Source of the DNA: Cantharellus purpuraceus
Lineage: Eukaryota > Basidiomycota > Agaricomycetes > Cantharellales > Hydnaceae
Direction: 5' to 3'
DNA length: 64,000 nt
Assembly: GCA_025174535.1 (NCBI GenBank)
Contig: JALBUN010000003.1
Coordinates: 124,001 to 188,000 of the forward strand
Each line of letters starts with the position of its first letter. The first letter of the stretch is position 1. The notes beneath the pieces are model-generated. The model searched no databases, was not told where the DNA came from, and was given only the letters and a program-made list of their open reading frames with translations. Below, one piece after another: positions 47,632 to 60,346 of the stretch. The translations under genes and the position numbers were made by a program.

Positions 47632-49566
47632 GCCTGAGCGGATGTACATTCTCCCCTTGGCTTCTGATACACGATTGGACAGGCCTGTCCCCTTTCGCAG
47701 TTAATGTCAATATCATGGATAGGTCATTACTCTGAAAGGGCTAGATACGTTCTCTTGGCGATCATTGCGAGACGGGCATCTTCACCTTTATACTCGGATC
47801 TCCATGCGGCGCATCAGTTTCGGTTTTAACTTTCATATTGCAACTTGTGTACACGGTAGGTCGGCCACAGTACGTGCAAATCTATTCTACATTCATAAGC
47901 TTTAAGCTGAGCTCTAACTGATATCCTGGCACTGCTACGGTGGCCGTTGAACTATGTACGACGTGAATTCACAAGTGAGTTTTTCCTCTAAACGGCGATT
48001 GGAGTCATAATACCGTTTTGGGAGCTTCTATCTCGGAGCCGATGCAGTGACTCGACTTGATTATTAAGGAGTATATGGAGCCGCTATCTTTGCCAATTGG
48101 CCTTTCATGGCGTGCTCATTACTGTTGATACGGCATGTTACCTGACCGTCGGTGGGCATGAGGGCCCTTGGCTTGCAGCTTCGTGATGGTACGTGCACGC
48201 CTTGCAGGCACATGTTACGGTGGCTCGCGCTTGTTCCCATGTCGTGTGGAGTCATTTGCCTAAGCTGGGGAAAGCGTCGCTGTCCGCAGGTGTTGCGCCA
48301 CTGCTCGCCGGATGCATCACAAGCATCTGAACCCACCCTTCTATTGTCTTCTCTGACTTGTTGATTCCTTTGCTATGTATCAGGTTCCGTTGCTTCCATT
48401 GCTGATAGGTCTTGCTCCGCAGGTGTGTTGTTCATTGTTCCCAAATGCTGAGGGCGTATCTAGATGTCCCTGCTAGTTCTGCTGGTGTCTTTCTTCTCCC
48501 GAGACCTCTCACGGGCGCTGCCACCGCCGTGATTATCAGCGCCTCAGAGTTTGAGGTATTGATGCATTTGCAAATCTGACACGCTATGTGCATGAGTTGA
48601 TTGTTACTTATTCTGGGCTACTTCTCTCGCACTCGACCGATGGCTGTGGCAAATCGACCCATGTGCTACTCGGCAGCGAGACCGGCGAGATCATGCGTGT
48701 GCACTTGAGATTAGGCTCCTTTCACTTGGGGGGATTTATACGACTTCTCTGTCTGTGCGTGAAACAGTCCACTACTCATGAGTGTTTAGTTAACGCATTA
48801 GAGGGGAATTTCGAGTGCTGTCTACTTCGGATATGCAGTGCGCACGCTCGTCAGTTTTTCTGATGATCTAACATAGAATGACTCTACCATTTTATCATCA
48901 GATAGCAGTTGGTGTTGCAGTTCAGCATCCAATCTTGGGTGCATGAGCCCATTGGACCACTTTCTCCATTATTAGTTTTTTTTTCAGCTACAGCCTTCAG
49001 GCGGACGTGTCCCCGAGGGACGCTCATAATCTTGCGTGCACTGCATGAAAGATACTGGCTCCGAGGCTGGACGTCGTGGCATAATAGTGCCCTTGGTAAT
49101 TTCAGGGTGAGAAATGAGATTTGATGCCATTACCAGTCATGTCAGTTGCGATGGTTCGCGATCTCGGGAGTGGCGTGACGCAATGAGGATTGGGCGCGTA
49201 ACTGGTTGAATTGGGTGCCTCTCTGAAGCATTTGCCAATGGCACCGTCGGTCTCGCGACAGTTGGCTGTCCCGATGCCAAATATGCATGCGCTTACGGAC
49301 CCGCCTGCCAAGTCATCGTGGCTTATGAGAGCCGAATAAGGCTTCCCTCCGGACCTTTCGGATGGAGGTTCGTCATGAAACAGTCACTCACGGTTATTCC
49401 ATGCCTGAATAGTATTTCCCCTTGCGTCTCATTTGGGAGATGTAGCATGAACCTCTGAGATTCGCTCATATCTGTTGCCATCGTGAGCTGTCATGAATAC
49501 TTCATAAGATATCAACAATGTCCTGAACTTAGACAGATACATGACAGATATATCCAGGCATAAAGT

Positions 49567-49597
49567 ATCGAGGATACACCATATAAGTATCCTCGAT
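49567..49597. repeat. perfect 11-bp inverted repeat (hairpin)
   Basis: ATCGAGGATAC and GTATCCTCGAT flank a 9-base AT-rich loop. It could be a small foldback or a transcript hairpin. There is no gene next to it that it would obviously terminate. Confidence 0.5.
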
Positions 49598-51475
49598 TGT
49601 CCGCCTGGACATCTCAGCGCACTGCTCGGAATGCTCGGAGACGATAATAAGTGGTGTCAGATCTATTAATGTGCGTGGTGCTGCTGCTCCGATCACAGCC
49701 CCGTGAAGGCGCGGTTCATTTCAGTAGAGCTAATGCGGAAGTTACCAGCTCCCGTTACATGGAGGTCATGAATTAACACACCTTAAACTAGAACCGCAAC
49801 CATATCATGGATATATTTCGAGATCTCTCTTGATTGGCCAATGTGAAACATCGACCCTATGGTAGGAATATTATCGACTCCAACTTCGACCAAGTTACTT
49901 TAGACTGGATGCAGAGCAGAAGTAGCAAATGAATGGTCCTGGGTTTGGCCCAAGACATGCCATGCCAGCTTTGGTGGTATTTTTCTATTACATCGGCTGT
50001 GGTTGAGCAACATCTATCCCAGGCTTGATGGGCTATTTGATGGGCTACATGGCCGTACCCTATCATCCTTTGTTTCGTTCGAGGTATACTCTCCAGCTCT
50101 CTCATCTGTGACCGGACATCCACGCTCCACGCACTGCTAGACACGATGACATTCGACTGACACACGCTGCGGTATTGATCCTTTTTTAATCGGACGTTTC
50201 GGCCAGTATCAGAAGAGAGGATGACAGTATCATGAATCTACCTAGTGTTCAAGGGTTCAGATCTGCCATCACTCGCATCCAGATGTCTGAGGCACCCTCA
50301 TGCAGATTACACGGCGGCTCCGTTCAGTCAACTCCTCTCTTCGATCTCACCTAGAATCTCGCATGTCCTTCCCATTTTTCCACATTATTATTGTTCACCA
50401 TTTCGCTTGCGGTATAGTGCGGCGAGAATGAAGATGATGAATCTTGGGTTCGACTCTATCGGTAATTGTTGCCATGTCAACAGTTGTTTATACTTCATTC
50501 ACCTTCGTCGCTGCTGACTATTCTTGGTATACATAACGCAGGTTTCCGGTATCCCTGACTGAGGTGCTCCCAATCTTTATGACTTATTCGCATCCCTTTC
50601 AATATCAGTCGGGGATCACTTGTCTCAAATGTCATTGTCTCTTTGCAACTCAGGTGGTTAAGAAGCCGTCAGGAAAGGTGCATCAGACCGCAAGTCCAGG
50701 CTAGCCGAATGTTTAACATCATTTCTGGTTAGGGCTAGTAGGTTAGTGGTATGTCTCAGATATCAGATCTGAATCCCATGCATACCCTCTGCATGACGTT
50801 GCCGGCGATTTATTCTCCTAACCCTAGAGTTCACGCGCTGCTCTCGCTGGGAGACGCTAGTCAGCATCGACTCTGACCCCAGACCAAGTATGTATCCCGT
50901 TGTTGTCCGCTTCCTGATGTCATTCACCTATGCTTGCATTAGATATATGACGTAGCGTCCAAGTAGAGTATCGCATAGTCCGTTAGCCATACTTACTGCC
51001 ACACTTCGCTAGAGTCCAGACTGCACTTCATGAGAATTTCAAGAGCTCAATCAACTCTTACGTTTAACAAAATGTATAATGGTTAATTGAGAATAAGGTC
51101 GGGCAACTTCCCACATCCCTCGTGGATCGCTGAGCCAGACTTCTCTGCGAATAGACACGGCCCGTTGTCTGGCATCTGATGCGTTCCTTGGATTATAAAA
51201 TACCTCAGGTCTACAGACAAACCAGTATCTCCTCCTACGGTCCCATTTTGAGTATCCCTGAGGAGTCCGGTTGATCCGAGCTTCATCGTGTCTCGGAATT
51301 AGACGCTTGTTGGAGTGTTCTCACTCCGATGATTTGTACGTTCCGTTTGCTGCCACATACCGACAAACGATAATTATCCTACGCCGGCCTCGGTGTACAC
51401 CACCCCGGCATCCGAAATGTTGTGTCTCGGAGGAAACGAACGTCTTAGCTCCGACAACGTCCGCCGATGGTGTCT

Positions 51476-51551
51476 CCCCCTAACCCTAATCGGCCGATGA
51501 TCGCTTCTCCTAACCCTAATCGACCTTGGTCTCGTTTCTAACCCTAATCGA
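51476..51551. repeat. interstitial telomere-motif cluster
   Basis: The sequence CTAACCCTAATCG occurs three times, starting at 51480, 51510 and 51538 (spacing 30 and 28 bp). CCCTAA is the complement of the common fungal telomere repeat TTAGGG. The copies are separated by unrelated DNA, so this is not a telomere but may be a relic or a regulatory motif set just upstream of the NACHT fragment. Confidence 0.55.
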
Positions 51552-51734
51552 CAACTTTCATCCTAGATGCAGTTAGAGGTTCAAGACACCCGCGGTAATT
51601 CGAGAAAGATTCTAGATGGTGTATCTTCCTACGCCGGTGTGAAAGCACAAATAATCCTGCAAACTATCTTGCGCGCCTCCTTAACCGCGGCGCCCAACTC
51701 CCAGCTTTCTGCCTTGGATGTTTATGTGTAATTT

Positions 51735-52465
51735 TGATGACAGAATGATTAGAAGGCATTCCCCATGCTAAAAACGCATCTTACCAAACACGTCAAACGC
51801 CTGATGATGTCGAACCTCAAGGTTGCATGGAAGGCACCCGTGTCCAGATCTTGGCTGAGCTCGAGCAATGGGCATTCGATAATGAACGCCCAAAGGTCTA
51901 CTGGCGGAATGGGATGGCTGGAACGGGCAAGTCCAGCATCGCTCACAGCCTCAGCCAACGCCTGGATGAGAAGAAGATGCTTGGAGCGAGCTTCTTCTGT
52001 TCACGCCCAGCCTCTCAAGAAGCGAGAGATGCAAGTCTCATCATCTCCACGATCGCCTACCAACTTTCTCGGGCTTCCTCTCTCCTTCGATCCGCGATAA
52101 GTCAGACCATCGAGGATAATCCCGACGTTGGTTCGTTACAGATACTCTCTATGCAGTTCCGCGCGCTGCTGGTAGATCCAATCCAGCGCGTTCTTGACCC
52201 TTCTATCAAAACGTATAAACTCATCATTATCGACGCTCTGGATGAGTGCACCAAACTTGGGACCGTAAGATCATGGTGCTGCGGCTGTGTCTGCTCTATC
52301 ATGACCAGCGAACCCGGCGTATCCAAGTGTTTCAGACGCAGATGCCTTTCATCTGCCTTTCTTTCCTTCCTCTTCTTTCATTTGATGCCCTACGGCACCA
52401 TTCAAAGCCAATTTATTGCTCATATTCAATTGCCGTTCAAGTGCGGGGTAGTACGCCCAATTTAG
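51735..52465 (+). pseudogene. NACHT-domain (NWD2-like) NLR fragment
   Basis: A frame opening near 51750 carries the lead-in typical of basidiomycete NLRs, CMEGTRVQILAELEQWAF, then the Walker A loop NGMAGTGKSSIAHSL (about 51908-51952), an ARDASLIISTIAYQLSR helix and the Walker B box KLIIIDALDEC (about 52220-52252). After Walker B the similarity fades: the expected sensor and winged-helix parts are missing, and the frame ends at 52465. No N-terminal effector domain and no WD40 or TPR repeats are visible within several kb. Intact proteins of this family act in fungal self/non-self recognition and programmed cell death. Here only the first half of the NTPase remains, so a broken gene is the best reading. 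Confidence 0.8.
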
Positions 52466-55353
52466 CCCAGTACCATATCCAAGAAGGAAACTCAAACTAA
52501 ACTTCTAAAGTTTTCATTTCCCATCATGTACGATGCATCAAAACTTACAACCAGACGTAAACGCATGATCCTCTTTCCGTTTATGTAACAAGATGCTATA
52601 GCACAGCCTTCGAGTTGAAACAATCACTCGAGACAGGCCTGACGTGCCAAGTGCCAATATTCGTATTCCAAATTTTTCAAAACTAGAAGAGCACGCAATG
52701 GCGAATGCTTCGAAAGGTGGCTTTGATTGAGATGCTTAGAGTCGACTAGGATGAAGCAAGAACCTGGGTATGAATGTTTTCTTTGCCAATTCAGAAACTG
52801 ACTGACCGAGTGATCAGTTTCTGCACCATATCTCTTACCCCCCACATCCCCCTTCCAATCGCACTTATGGCAAAGGTCCCATTGACATGAGCTACGTCAG
52901 CCACACTAGGGGTTCTCGACATGAAAACACATCGGTACTTTGACGTATGATGGTTGCTCTAGCCACTGATACTAGTTCCGAGCTAAATTGCATAAGGTCC
53001 CTGCGTCTCTAAGACGATAGTGGATACTCTATAACGGCTTAGAGTCAATGTTTGTTGAATCGAACGTGGAGACGTGGAGAATGCAAACGAGGTGATGCTT
53101 ATTATTTCGCGGACTATCCCACTGTGACACTAGGGTGCAACCCGCCCGGTAGGAAACCACCTTGTCATAATACCGGCGGGTTTAAAGAAAATACATGCTA
53201 CTGGTGGGCTAATTGCTCCTATGCCATTTTTGCTCTCTACTCCATAGTGGCGCCTTACGGAGAGCCAGCTATTCAAGCTCCATATTCTGATGATGTTATG
53301 GGCACTTTATTATCACTTTAAACTTGGTAGAAGTATCAAATGTTTAAGACTTCGCTGCAAAGCAATTGATCAGAGTCGTACACACGTTCACGTCTGACGC
53401 GAGGCTATCAAGACAATTCCCCATTGCATTCAGCAAATGATACATGTTTAGTATTCAGCTTTTGCCGGTTGACCAAAATACGATTTTATTTACTCCTGGA
53501 CTGACTGATCTAACAACCTTCTGCATAACATGATCACCCCACATGCTATCTTGCAATCGTTAGAAACCCGTCAATTGGTCATGTTACCTGTTGTTCCCTA
53601 TCCCTCTCATCAGCCGACACTGCAGTAAAGCCCACTTGGGAAAGGCATCTAGTTTCTCGTTTTCTCGAGGTAAACTTGGTTCGTTTGCCATAAGGATGGA
53701 TCCGAAATCCCTCAAGTTCATTCGAATGAGGAAAGACCCACTGCCAGTGGTGCGTTCATACTTCATTGACGAACTAAGTACTGCGTGCACGCTCACTGAA
53801 CCTCTTCGTCCCTCAGGGAGAGTCTGAAAAGGGGGGAGAAGGTCTCATGGATGAGGAGGGGGCTGCCATCGATCTGCGGGAGCTGTGGGGTGTGAAAGAG
53901 GAAAACTAAGGGAGACACGGTCTTTGAAACGTGTGGCTCGGGGGAACAGCTCTGAGGGCGAGGAAGGGTGTAACAAAGAAAAAATGCGTGGACTATGTGC
54001 TCACACTTTTTAATTTGCATTCTATAACATTCTATACTCTGGAAGTACAACAAACACTAGTTATCTTGTAGTTTTGGATGCACGGACGGGAATACTTGCA
54101 TAGGGTCCTTCATGCTAGCTAAATCTATCTGAATGTTGCATAAATTCTTATATCATGGAGAACGTCAATTACTATGTGCCACACTCCTACAGTAATGTCA
54201 TTTTCTGACTTGTGGATTCCACACACCTTGTTAGAGTACCGTTTGTAAAAGGCCTAAAGTGCCTAAAGGAAGTAAATTGAATCTAATCATCCATCTATAT
54301 CTACCTACCTACCTAGAGTACTGATTTTGAACTCATGGGCTCTATTTTGGATGGCCTCCAAGCTTATAAACTGATTGATGCATTGGTGTAATCCTGCGAC
54401 AGATGTCTGTCTATCTGTTTTATATTTTAAAATCTGGTTTATTATGGTATATTTTAATGGGTTATATAGGTGTGGATGTTGTTAGTATCGGCTCCTTGGC
54501 TTGATCACCTGTATTTAGCGTTCAGAATAATATCTGCTTGTTATCGTATCTGGTTTCCTTGCTGGCTGCTGATTGCCCAATCACGAGAAAGCTTCCGGGG
54601 TTTACAGTAGAAGAAACTGATTCATGATGCGTCTTTGCGATAGATATTCAGATGATATATTTCTGTCTGGTCAGTGCTGTATCCCCCAAGTCCCATAGCT
54701 TACCGTATTCGAATGTGCTATACATTAGGCACGATGTTGGCACCATGGCCATTCCTGCGATGGATGTTCTGATGATGTAACTGTCGGGTAGGGCTATGTA
54801 TCCTCAATCATTACGTCACATTTGAATATTCCAAAGACGCGAACGTTCTAGTAGACACGTTGTTAGCATCAGCACCTTGGATTGATCGTCCGACATGTAT
54901 AACTTCCGAATGCGGATGGTAGAGAAAGCTCTATAGTTCATGTCTCTCTTCTGATGTTGGTTGTCAATCCCGTGGCGCTATTTTCGGCCGTGTTCTTGGC
55001 GTTTTGTGAAAGTTCTAGACTGGCCATTTAAATTCGTGTCTTGTTCTCTGAATGCCATATATTGTGTTGCGACAGATATTTGATGGTGCGAGTACGCCTG
55101 AACCCTAGATTCGATTAGATTAAGTTGAGGTTATGCCTTACGAGTCGGGAAAGTCGTCGATGAATATGTTTATCAATGCTAGGATGGAGTGACGAGCCTG
55201 AGTTGAGGTTGTTCTTTATAATTCGGAAAGGACGCCGATGAATGCGGTAGTGTGAGCCACCGAGTCGAGCGACCTTTTGGGCGTCATTTTTTCGTTATGT
55301 GTATTTCAGGTCTTTTTGTATAGTGGTGGAGTTGGGAGAGTAACTGGATGGAG

Positions 55354-55405
55354 TAAGTTCAGGAAATAAGTTCAGGGAATAAGTTCAGGGAGTAGGTTCA
55401 AGGAG
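55354..55405. repeat. short tandem repeat (about 13-14 bp unit, 4 copies)
   Basis: Imperfect repeats of TAAGTTCAGGGAA in four successive copies, the last diverged (TAGGTTCAAGGAG). A minisatellite without apparent function. Confidence 0.7.
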
Positions 55406-57251
55406 TAACTTAGCCAAAATAAGATCAAGAGTAGTGCCGTGGCGATGGATGATGGAAGCAGTTATATTCGTGCCGTTGACAGGTTGTTGATGGGGACGAG
55501 TGTGTCCGTGTGTGCGGGCGTTCGCGACGCTGCATTACTCTATTATGACGAACCCACCCAGGGAAAATCCCACAGCGCGCGTGCCCATCGTATCGGAACC
55601 TATTTGTCATCCGAACGGCAAACGCAGCGCGGAATGAGAGCACCCGACGAATACACTAAATGTTAGGACACAACGGCACACAAGACACAACACCACCGAA
55701 ACAGGAGTTTCTGCGCACGCCCCCGCACCCTTTACGCAAGCATGTAGAAGCATGCTCAAAGGGATGGGAAAGACCTGAAATGACCATGGGTGCTCTATCT
55801 CAGATGCGACACTTGCGATTCCCACTGTATTGTCTCATGCCGCCCTATCGGTTTCTTCCAGGAAACCTGCACAACCCGACCAGGAAGTGTGGGATAAGTT
55901 CCTGAGGGCGTTCGGCAGCATCAGTACCTTGATGACGCCTCTTACTGCGCCTATTCGAAGGTGTCATTTGGCGTGTCGTACCTTCTAGGCCAAGGGATGG
56001 GGGAGGGGGTTGGGGTTGAGATTAGATATTAGGGATGTAGAATTTGAGTATGGAAGAGAAGAAGGGTGTAGGAATTATTTAAGTACTGATAGCATCAAGG
56101 TTGCAGCAGCGTTGTAATGGGCGTTGGTACGGGATGGGGGTACAGACTTGCCTGTTTTGGGTTAGAGATCGCTGGCTCAAATTCACAAGGCGACGCGCCG
56201 GGTTTCTGGCACCCATCCCGAGATTGTGGAATGTTCATGCGGGTATCGGGATGATGTATCTGAGGATACTGGGCTGGAGGTGGGTGGGGCGTTGGCCAAC
56301 GGTAGAGAATCATGGTAGGTAACAAAATATTGCGGGCATAAGTATATACTCGTCAACTTTCCCTGGTTCGCTCTTATCGGCGCCTTGCAGGTAGATATAG
56401 GACACACCGTGGCCGAAGGTATGTTCTCTCCAAGATCCAACTCCGTGGCCGCTGGTCCGACGACACCCTTTGTTCACCGCAAAGTATTTCCTGGTGGCTT
56501 CGTGAGGAGCATCTTCTTGCCGGCACTCCGCGGTTGTTCCCTGTTGGCTGCTCCATCCCGAGATTCAAGCTTCTTCATAGATTTATCGGGCCCCGGCCTG
56601 CCATTAATAATAAATGTAATAACTACACCCCTGTCCACCTCCAACCCACTGCCAGCTTGCCTATATACACGTCCTTATTGCCTACAGCATTCCACTCTCT
56701 AAACTTCTAATGATGGGCTTATGGGATCAAAGATCACAAGGGGAAGAGGTCAGAAGTAAACACGGGATGCAACTGCACCAAAGTATTATTTGGCAGAAAG
56801 GCTACCCTTTTCGTCACCCGTGCTGATGATGGATGCGAGAGGATGCACAGCGTAGGATCATCGCACTCCCACTGCCACTCTATAACCAATTTCGTTCGTC
56901 ATTCTCAGATAAAAAGAATTCTTGGGGCTTGAATTGAGTTGATTGAAGCTGCTATCATGGCTTCGCGAAGCTCATATCGAGGGGCTCATTACAACGCCAC
57001 AATCTGAATTTGTCCACTCTCAAAACCGAAATTGAAACACCCTCGTTACCCTTTTTTTGTTGCCTTCGCCATTGTACGAATTTGCAAACTTTGAGAAGCG
57101 TCGTTATAATCTCGGCGAGGGATCTTGGAAGGTCTTGAAGCTGGAACATGACGGACCGCAGACTCGTCCATCGTTCTAGAAGCTGCAGTGTTTCCAATGC
57201 TTATTAAGGGACAAAGGGCAGTGAGAAGTTGGAAAGCTTGTTGTGTTGTTT

Positions 57252-57275
57252 GGGCGGGGGAGGGGACAGTGAGGG
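57252..57275 (+). other. G-quadruplex-type motif
   Basis: GGGCGGGGGAGGGG followed by ACAGTGAGGG gives four G-runs of at least three with loops of 1, 1 and 7 bases. It could fold as a quadruplex. It lies in a region without genes. Confidence 0.5.
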
Positions 57276-60200
57276 CCGGAAAAGTTGCATCGCATCATCT
57301 TTCTCAGTTCTTCTCATGTCAGCCATCTTGTTAACTTGCTTTAGGACTTAATTTCAAATCGTACTGTGTACTGAATATTCGTGACGTCGCCTCAGCTACC
57401 GATTCCCGCGTCCTGTTCCGTGTTCCGTGTCCTGAGGTGCCGATATACCGAGTGTCGCCTGAGATTGCCTGAGATTTGGCGTTTCTTGTGACACTCATTT
57501 GATATGCGAGAGGATTTCCCATCAACATCGGTATCAAAGTCAAAAACGAGCCACTTTGCAAATTGGGCAAAGAACCATCTAGAATCATAGGTCGAACACA
57601 TGAGAATGAGGTACGGCATCGCATGCTTGAGCGCTTGCAGATTGTAGAGCGCTAGTCATTTCGTAATCTGGCACGGGCACATCGGTACGGTGTGCAAGAG
57701 GCCGCCTAGTGCTACTTTCAAAGAGCCTGGTAATTTCAAAGAACATGGCGGAAGAGGGATTTCATAGGCCAAAGGTCCTACCTGCCGCGAAACCTCTCAC
57801 CCCCTTCTCATCTCAACTCATTTGTGCTTTGCCAACAAGTTCTTGCATATCACGTGCACTACTCGGACGCAGGTTTAGTAATGTTGTTTAAACAGAGTGC
57901 CGCAGAAAGGATGCCGCGCCACGAAGGCGATAGCTTCGTACCTTGGCGGCTGCTAGCATGTCAGATGAGTGTGGGTTTGTGTGTTGACTACCTCTTGGTA
58001 CCAGTCATGGCGACCGGGAACGGTGTAACGTTGAAGTTGGTCAATGGGGCGTTTATCTGCAGGTATTGTTTCCTTTTGAAGAAATTTCTTTTTTTTTCTT
58101 TCGGGTTTTTTTCCCATAAAGTGGCTCATCTTTGATTATAGAGTGCGACGAACTTGCGTTTTTCCGACGGTTTGTTCGGCTGTGTGTACCTGGGCAGGAC
58201 CCAATGACGTGCTAAACTGAATACTCCTGTGAGCTTTGGAGAAGGAAACTCTACGGAAATCCAAGTGAAAGAGCACATTCATATTCCTTGAACTCCGGGT
58301 GGCCCGGCGCATTTCAAAAAAAAAAAAGATCTATTCCTCCCCCACGCAAAATCCAGATCATCACGAGGATGCATCGCGATATATCTCAACATCTCCTTCG
58401 AAGTCACGGTCTACCACCGCCCTGCTATCCCAGAAAAATGACACCCAGAACGTTTCTATAAGCATCATCTTTCCTGAGTATAGTAAATACTGCCGAATGT
58501 GATCTATGTTAGCTCCGATCGGGGGTCCGAGTCGGATAATAGAACGCCAGATATATACATATGCATCCCTCTCCTTCTCACACCGGGACGTCTTCAGCTT
58601 GAGAAGGCAAGAGAGGGGTGGAGGGACAGGACCAGTCTCCCGGACCCGGCCCGCGCCACAAAGTCTTTGAGTAAAGGACCAGATGAGGAGGTGGGGACAG
58701 TTGGTTTGGGTGAGATGCGATATTCGTCCGTATGCGTGGGTGTGAGTTTTGGGTGATGTACAGGGTTGATGCACCGGTGAGGTTTGTTGTTCGTGTATCA
58801 GGCGCTCGTCCTGAGTACTCACTCTTTCCCTTTCCTCAGATATGGAAGTACACAGCACACAGCGCAAACATGACACATCTAGCCTATTGGTATGTCAACC
58901 CTCTCATGACGTCGAACCATCTTCATGTCCGAATCCGGGCCCGGGATCGCCAAAGGGCACTCGGAACTATCATTTCGGGCCTCGAGGCGGTGTCAGTATC
59001 GGTATCTATGCGGCTCGGATCCTGATCAATTCCTGGGATGAATACGGCTTGTTGCTTGCGTATTTTGCGCAGCGTGCTATGCAGAATGCGGACTGCTCCG
59101 TGTGCCATGTCGCCCACATGCTTGCACGTCATTCTAGGTCGGTTGTACCTTTTCCTTTTCATTTTCTCAAGATCTGTTGGCATTTTACCGTCAAATACAA
59201 AGTATGTTGCATAACATGCGGACCTGTGATCTGGAATTCTCTTTGGGGGTTGTTTCCGACTCAACTCTGGCGTTGCAGGGGAATTGAATCGGCCCTTGAG
59301 GAATTGCGTGTGCAGTGCTTGTTCCATCCGCCCAGCATTTATCGGACGACGTACTCTATCATGATTCTGACGTTTTACAATACATTTATAATTGAACACC
59401 GAAGCAGAGTCGCACATGCTGCTCCTAACTCGTAGCAAAGCTACATGAATGATCACGCCATAGTTGTTGACCCGGATCACAGTAATGAAACGGTCCAACT
59501 TAGCCGCCAGTGCCCCTTGGACAGTTCTACTTCTCCGCTTCTTCCCATTCATTCATGGGAAATCCTCAGATCTCGTGCACGCCTTCTAATTAAGGAAACA
59601 AGAGGACAACATGACATCGCACGCACATGTTTCTCACAGGACTTGAAATATTGGAGTTTGCTCCCGCCAGCCTGGGAGTGCAGGGACGCACTAGTTGAAT
59701 CGGGATCTTATGGACGGACTACGGACGCCGTTTGCGCTCCGCCCTGTAGAAATTGTCCCCCAGACTTTAGATCGCGTCGATAGTGCGATGTCGTTCACTT
59801 TTGGACATACCAAAGCCCTTACATCTGTTTCTGGCCCGATATAGGTTCGCCTCGTTGCTGAAGTATCATTGAGAGCTACATTTAAGCTCTTGGTGCGACC
59901 GTTGTCTGGAACTCTAGGTGAGGTTCATGTTCATTGTGTTTATTTGCATTCATTGACATGGTATTTAACGTTGTAAAGTCATACTCTGCTTGCTCCCTGC
60001 CCCGTCCTTACACAAAATCCGCAAGCATCATCCAGGTTGCCGCACAAGCCCTGAAGCCCACTTCATCACATCCAGATCCATCTTTGACAGATGCTTTAAT
60101 CAATGCTTCTAGCCTAGCTCTCCTTCGAGCTTCATTAATTCCCATGCTCGCTGTCGTGAGTCAGACGTGGACGTGTCCAAGATTGTCATACAGATACGGA

Positions 60201-60346
60201 ATCTAAGCTTGACGAGTTCTCTCTCAGCCCAAGCCAGTGGGAGGCACAAGGGTCTGATGCAACTGGCTGTGTTGCCGTTATGTTCAGAGCACGCGGGGTT
60301 GCAACTGCACGGAAAGGCGCGGAGGTAACTTATAAGGAACTTCTTT

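Larger units (their letters stand above)
47632..51700. other. gene-poor stretch with an 11-bp hairpin and telomere-like motifs
   Basis: About 4 kb without a recognisable gene; the ORFs are all short and lack motifs. It contains a perfect inverted repeat at 49567-49597 and the CCCTAA motif cluster at 51476-51551, both listed separately. It looks like long-decayed intergenic or repeat-derived DNA. Confidence 0.5.
52466..60346. other. long stretch without recognisable genes
   Basis: Nearly 8 kb in which every ORF is short, or has an equally long ORF on the other strand (for example 58842-59435 against 58923-59552), with no motif or splice-supported structure. It holds a short tandem repeat at 55354-55405, a G-rich run at 57252-57275 and homopolymer-rich tracts near 58080 and 58317. 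Decayed repeats or rapidly evolving intergenic DNA are likely. Confidence 0.5.

Noticed and set aside
58842..59552. Opposed ORFs of 197 (+) and 209 (-) codons
   Set aside because: Each is the shadow of the other, neither has a recognisable domain or introns, and the region shows no promoter-like leader.
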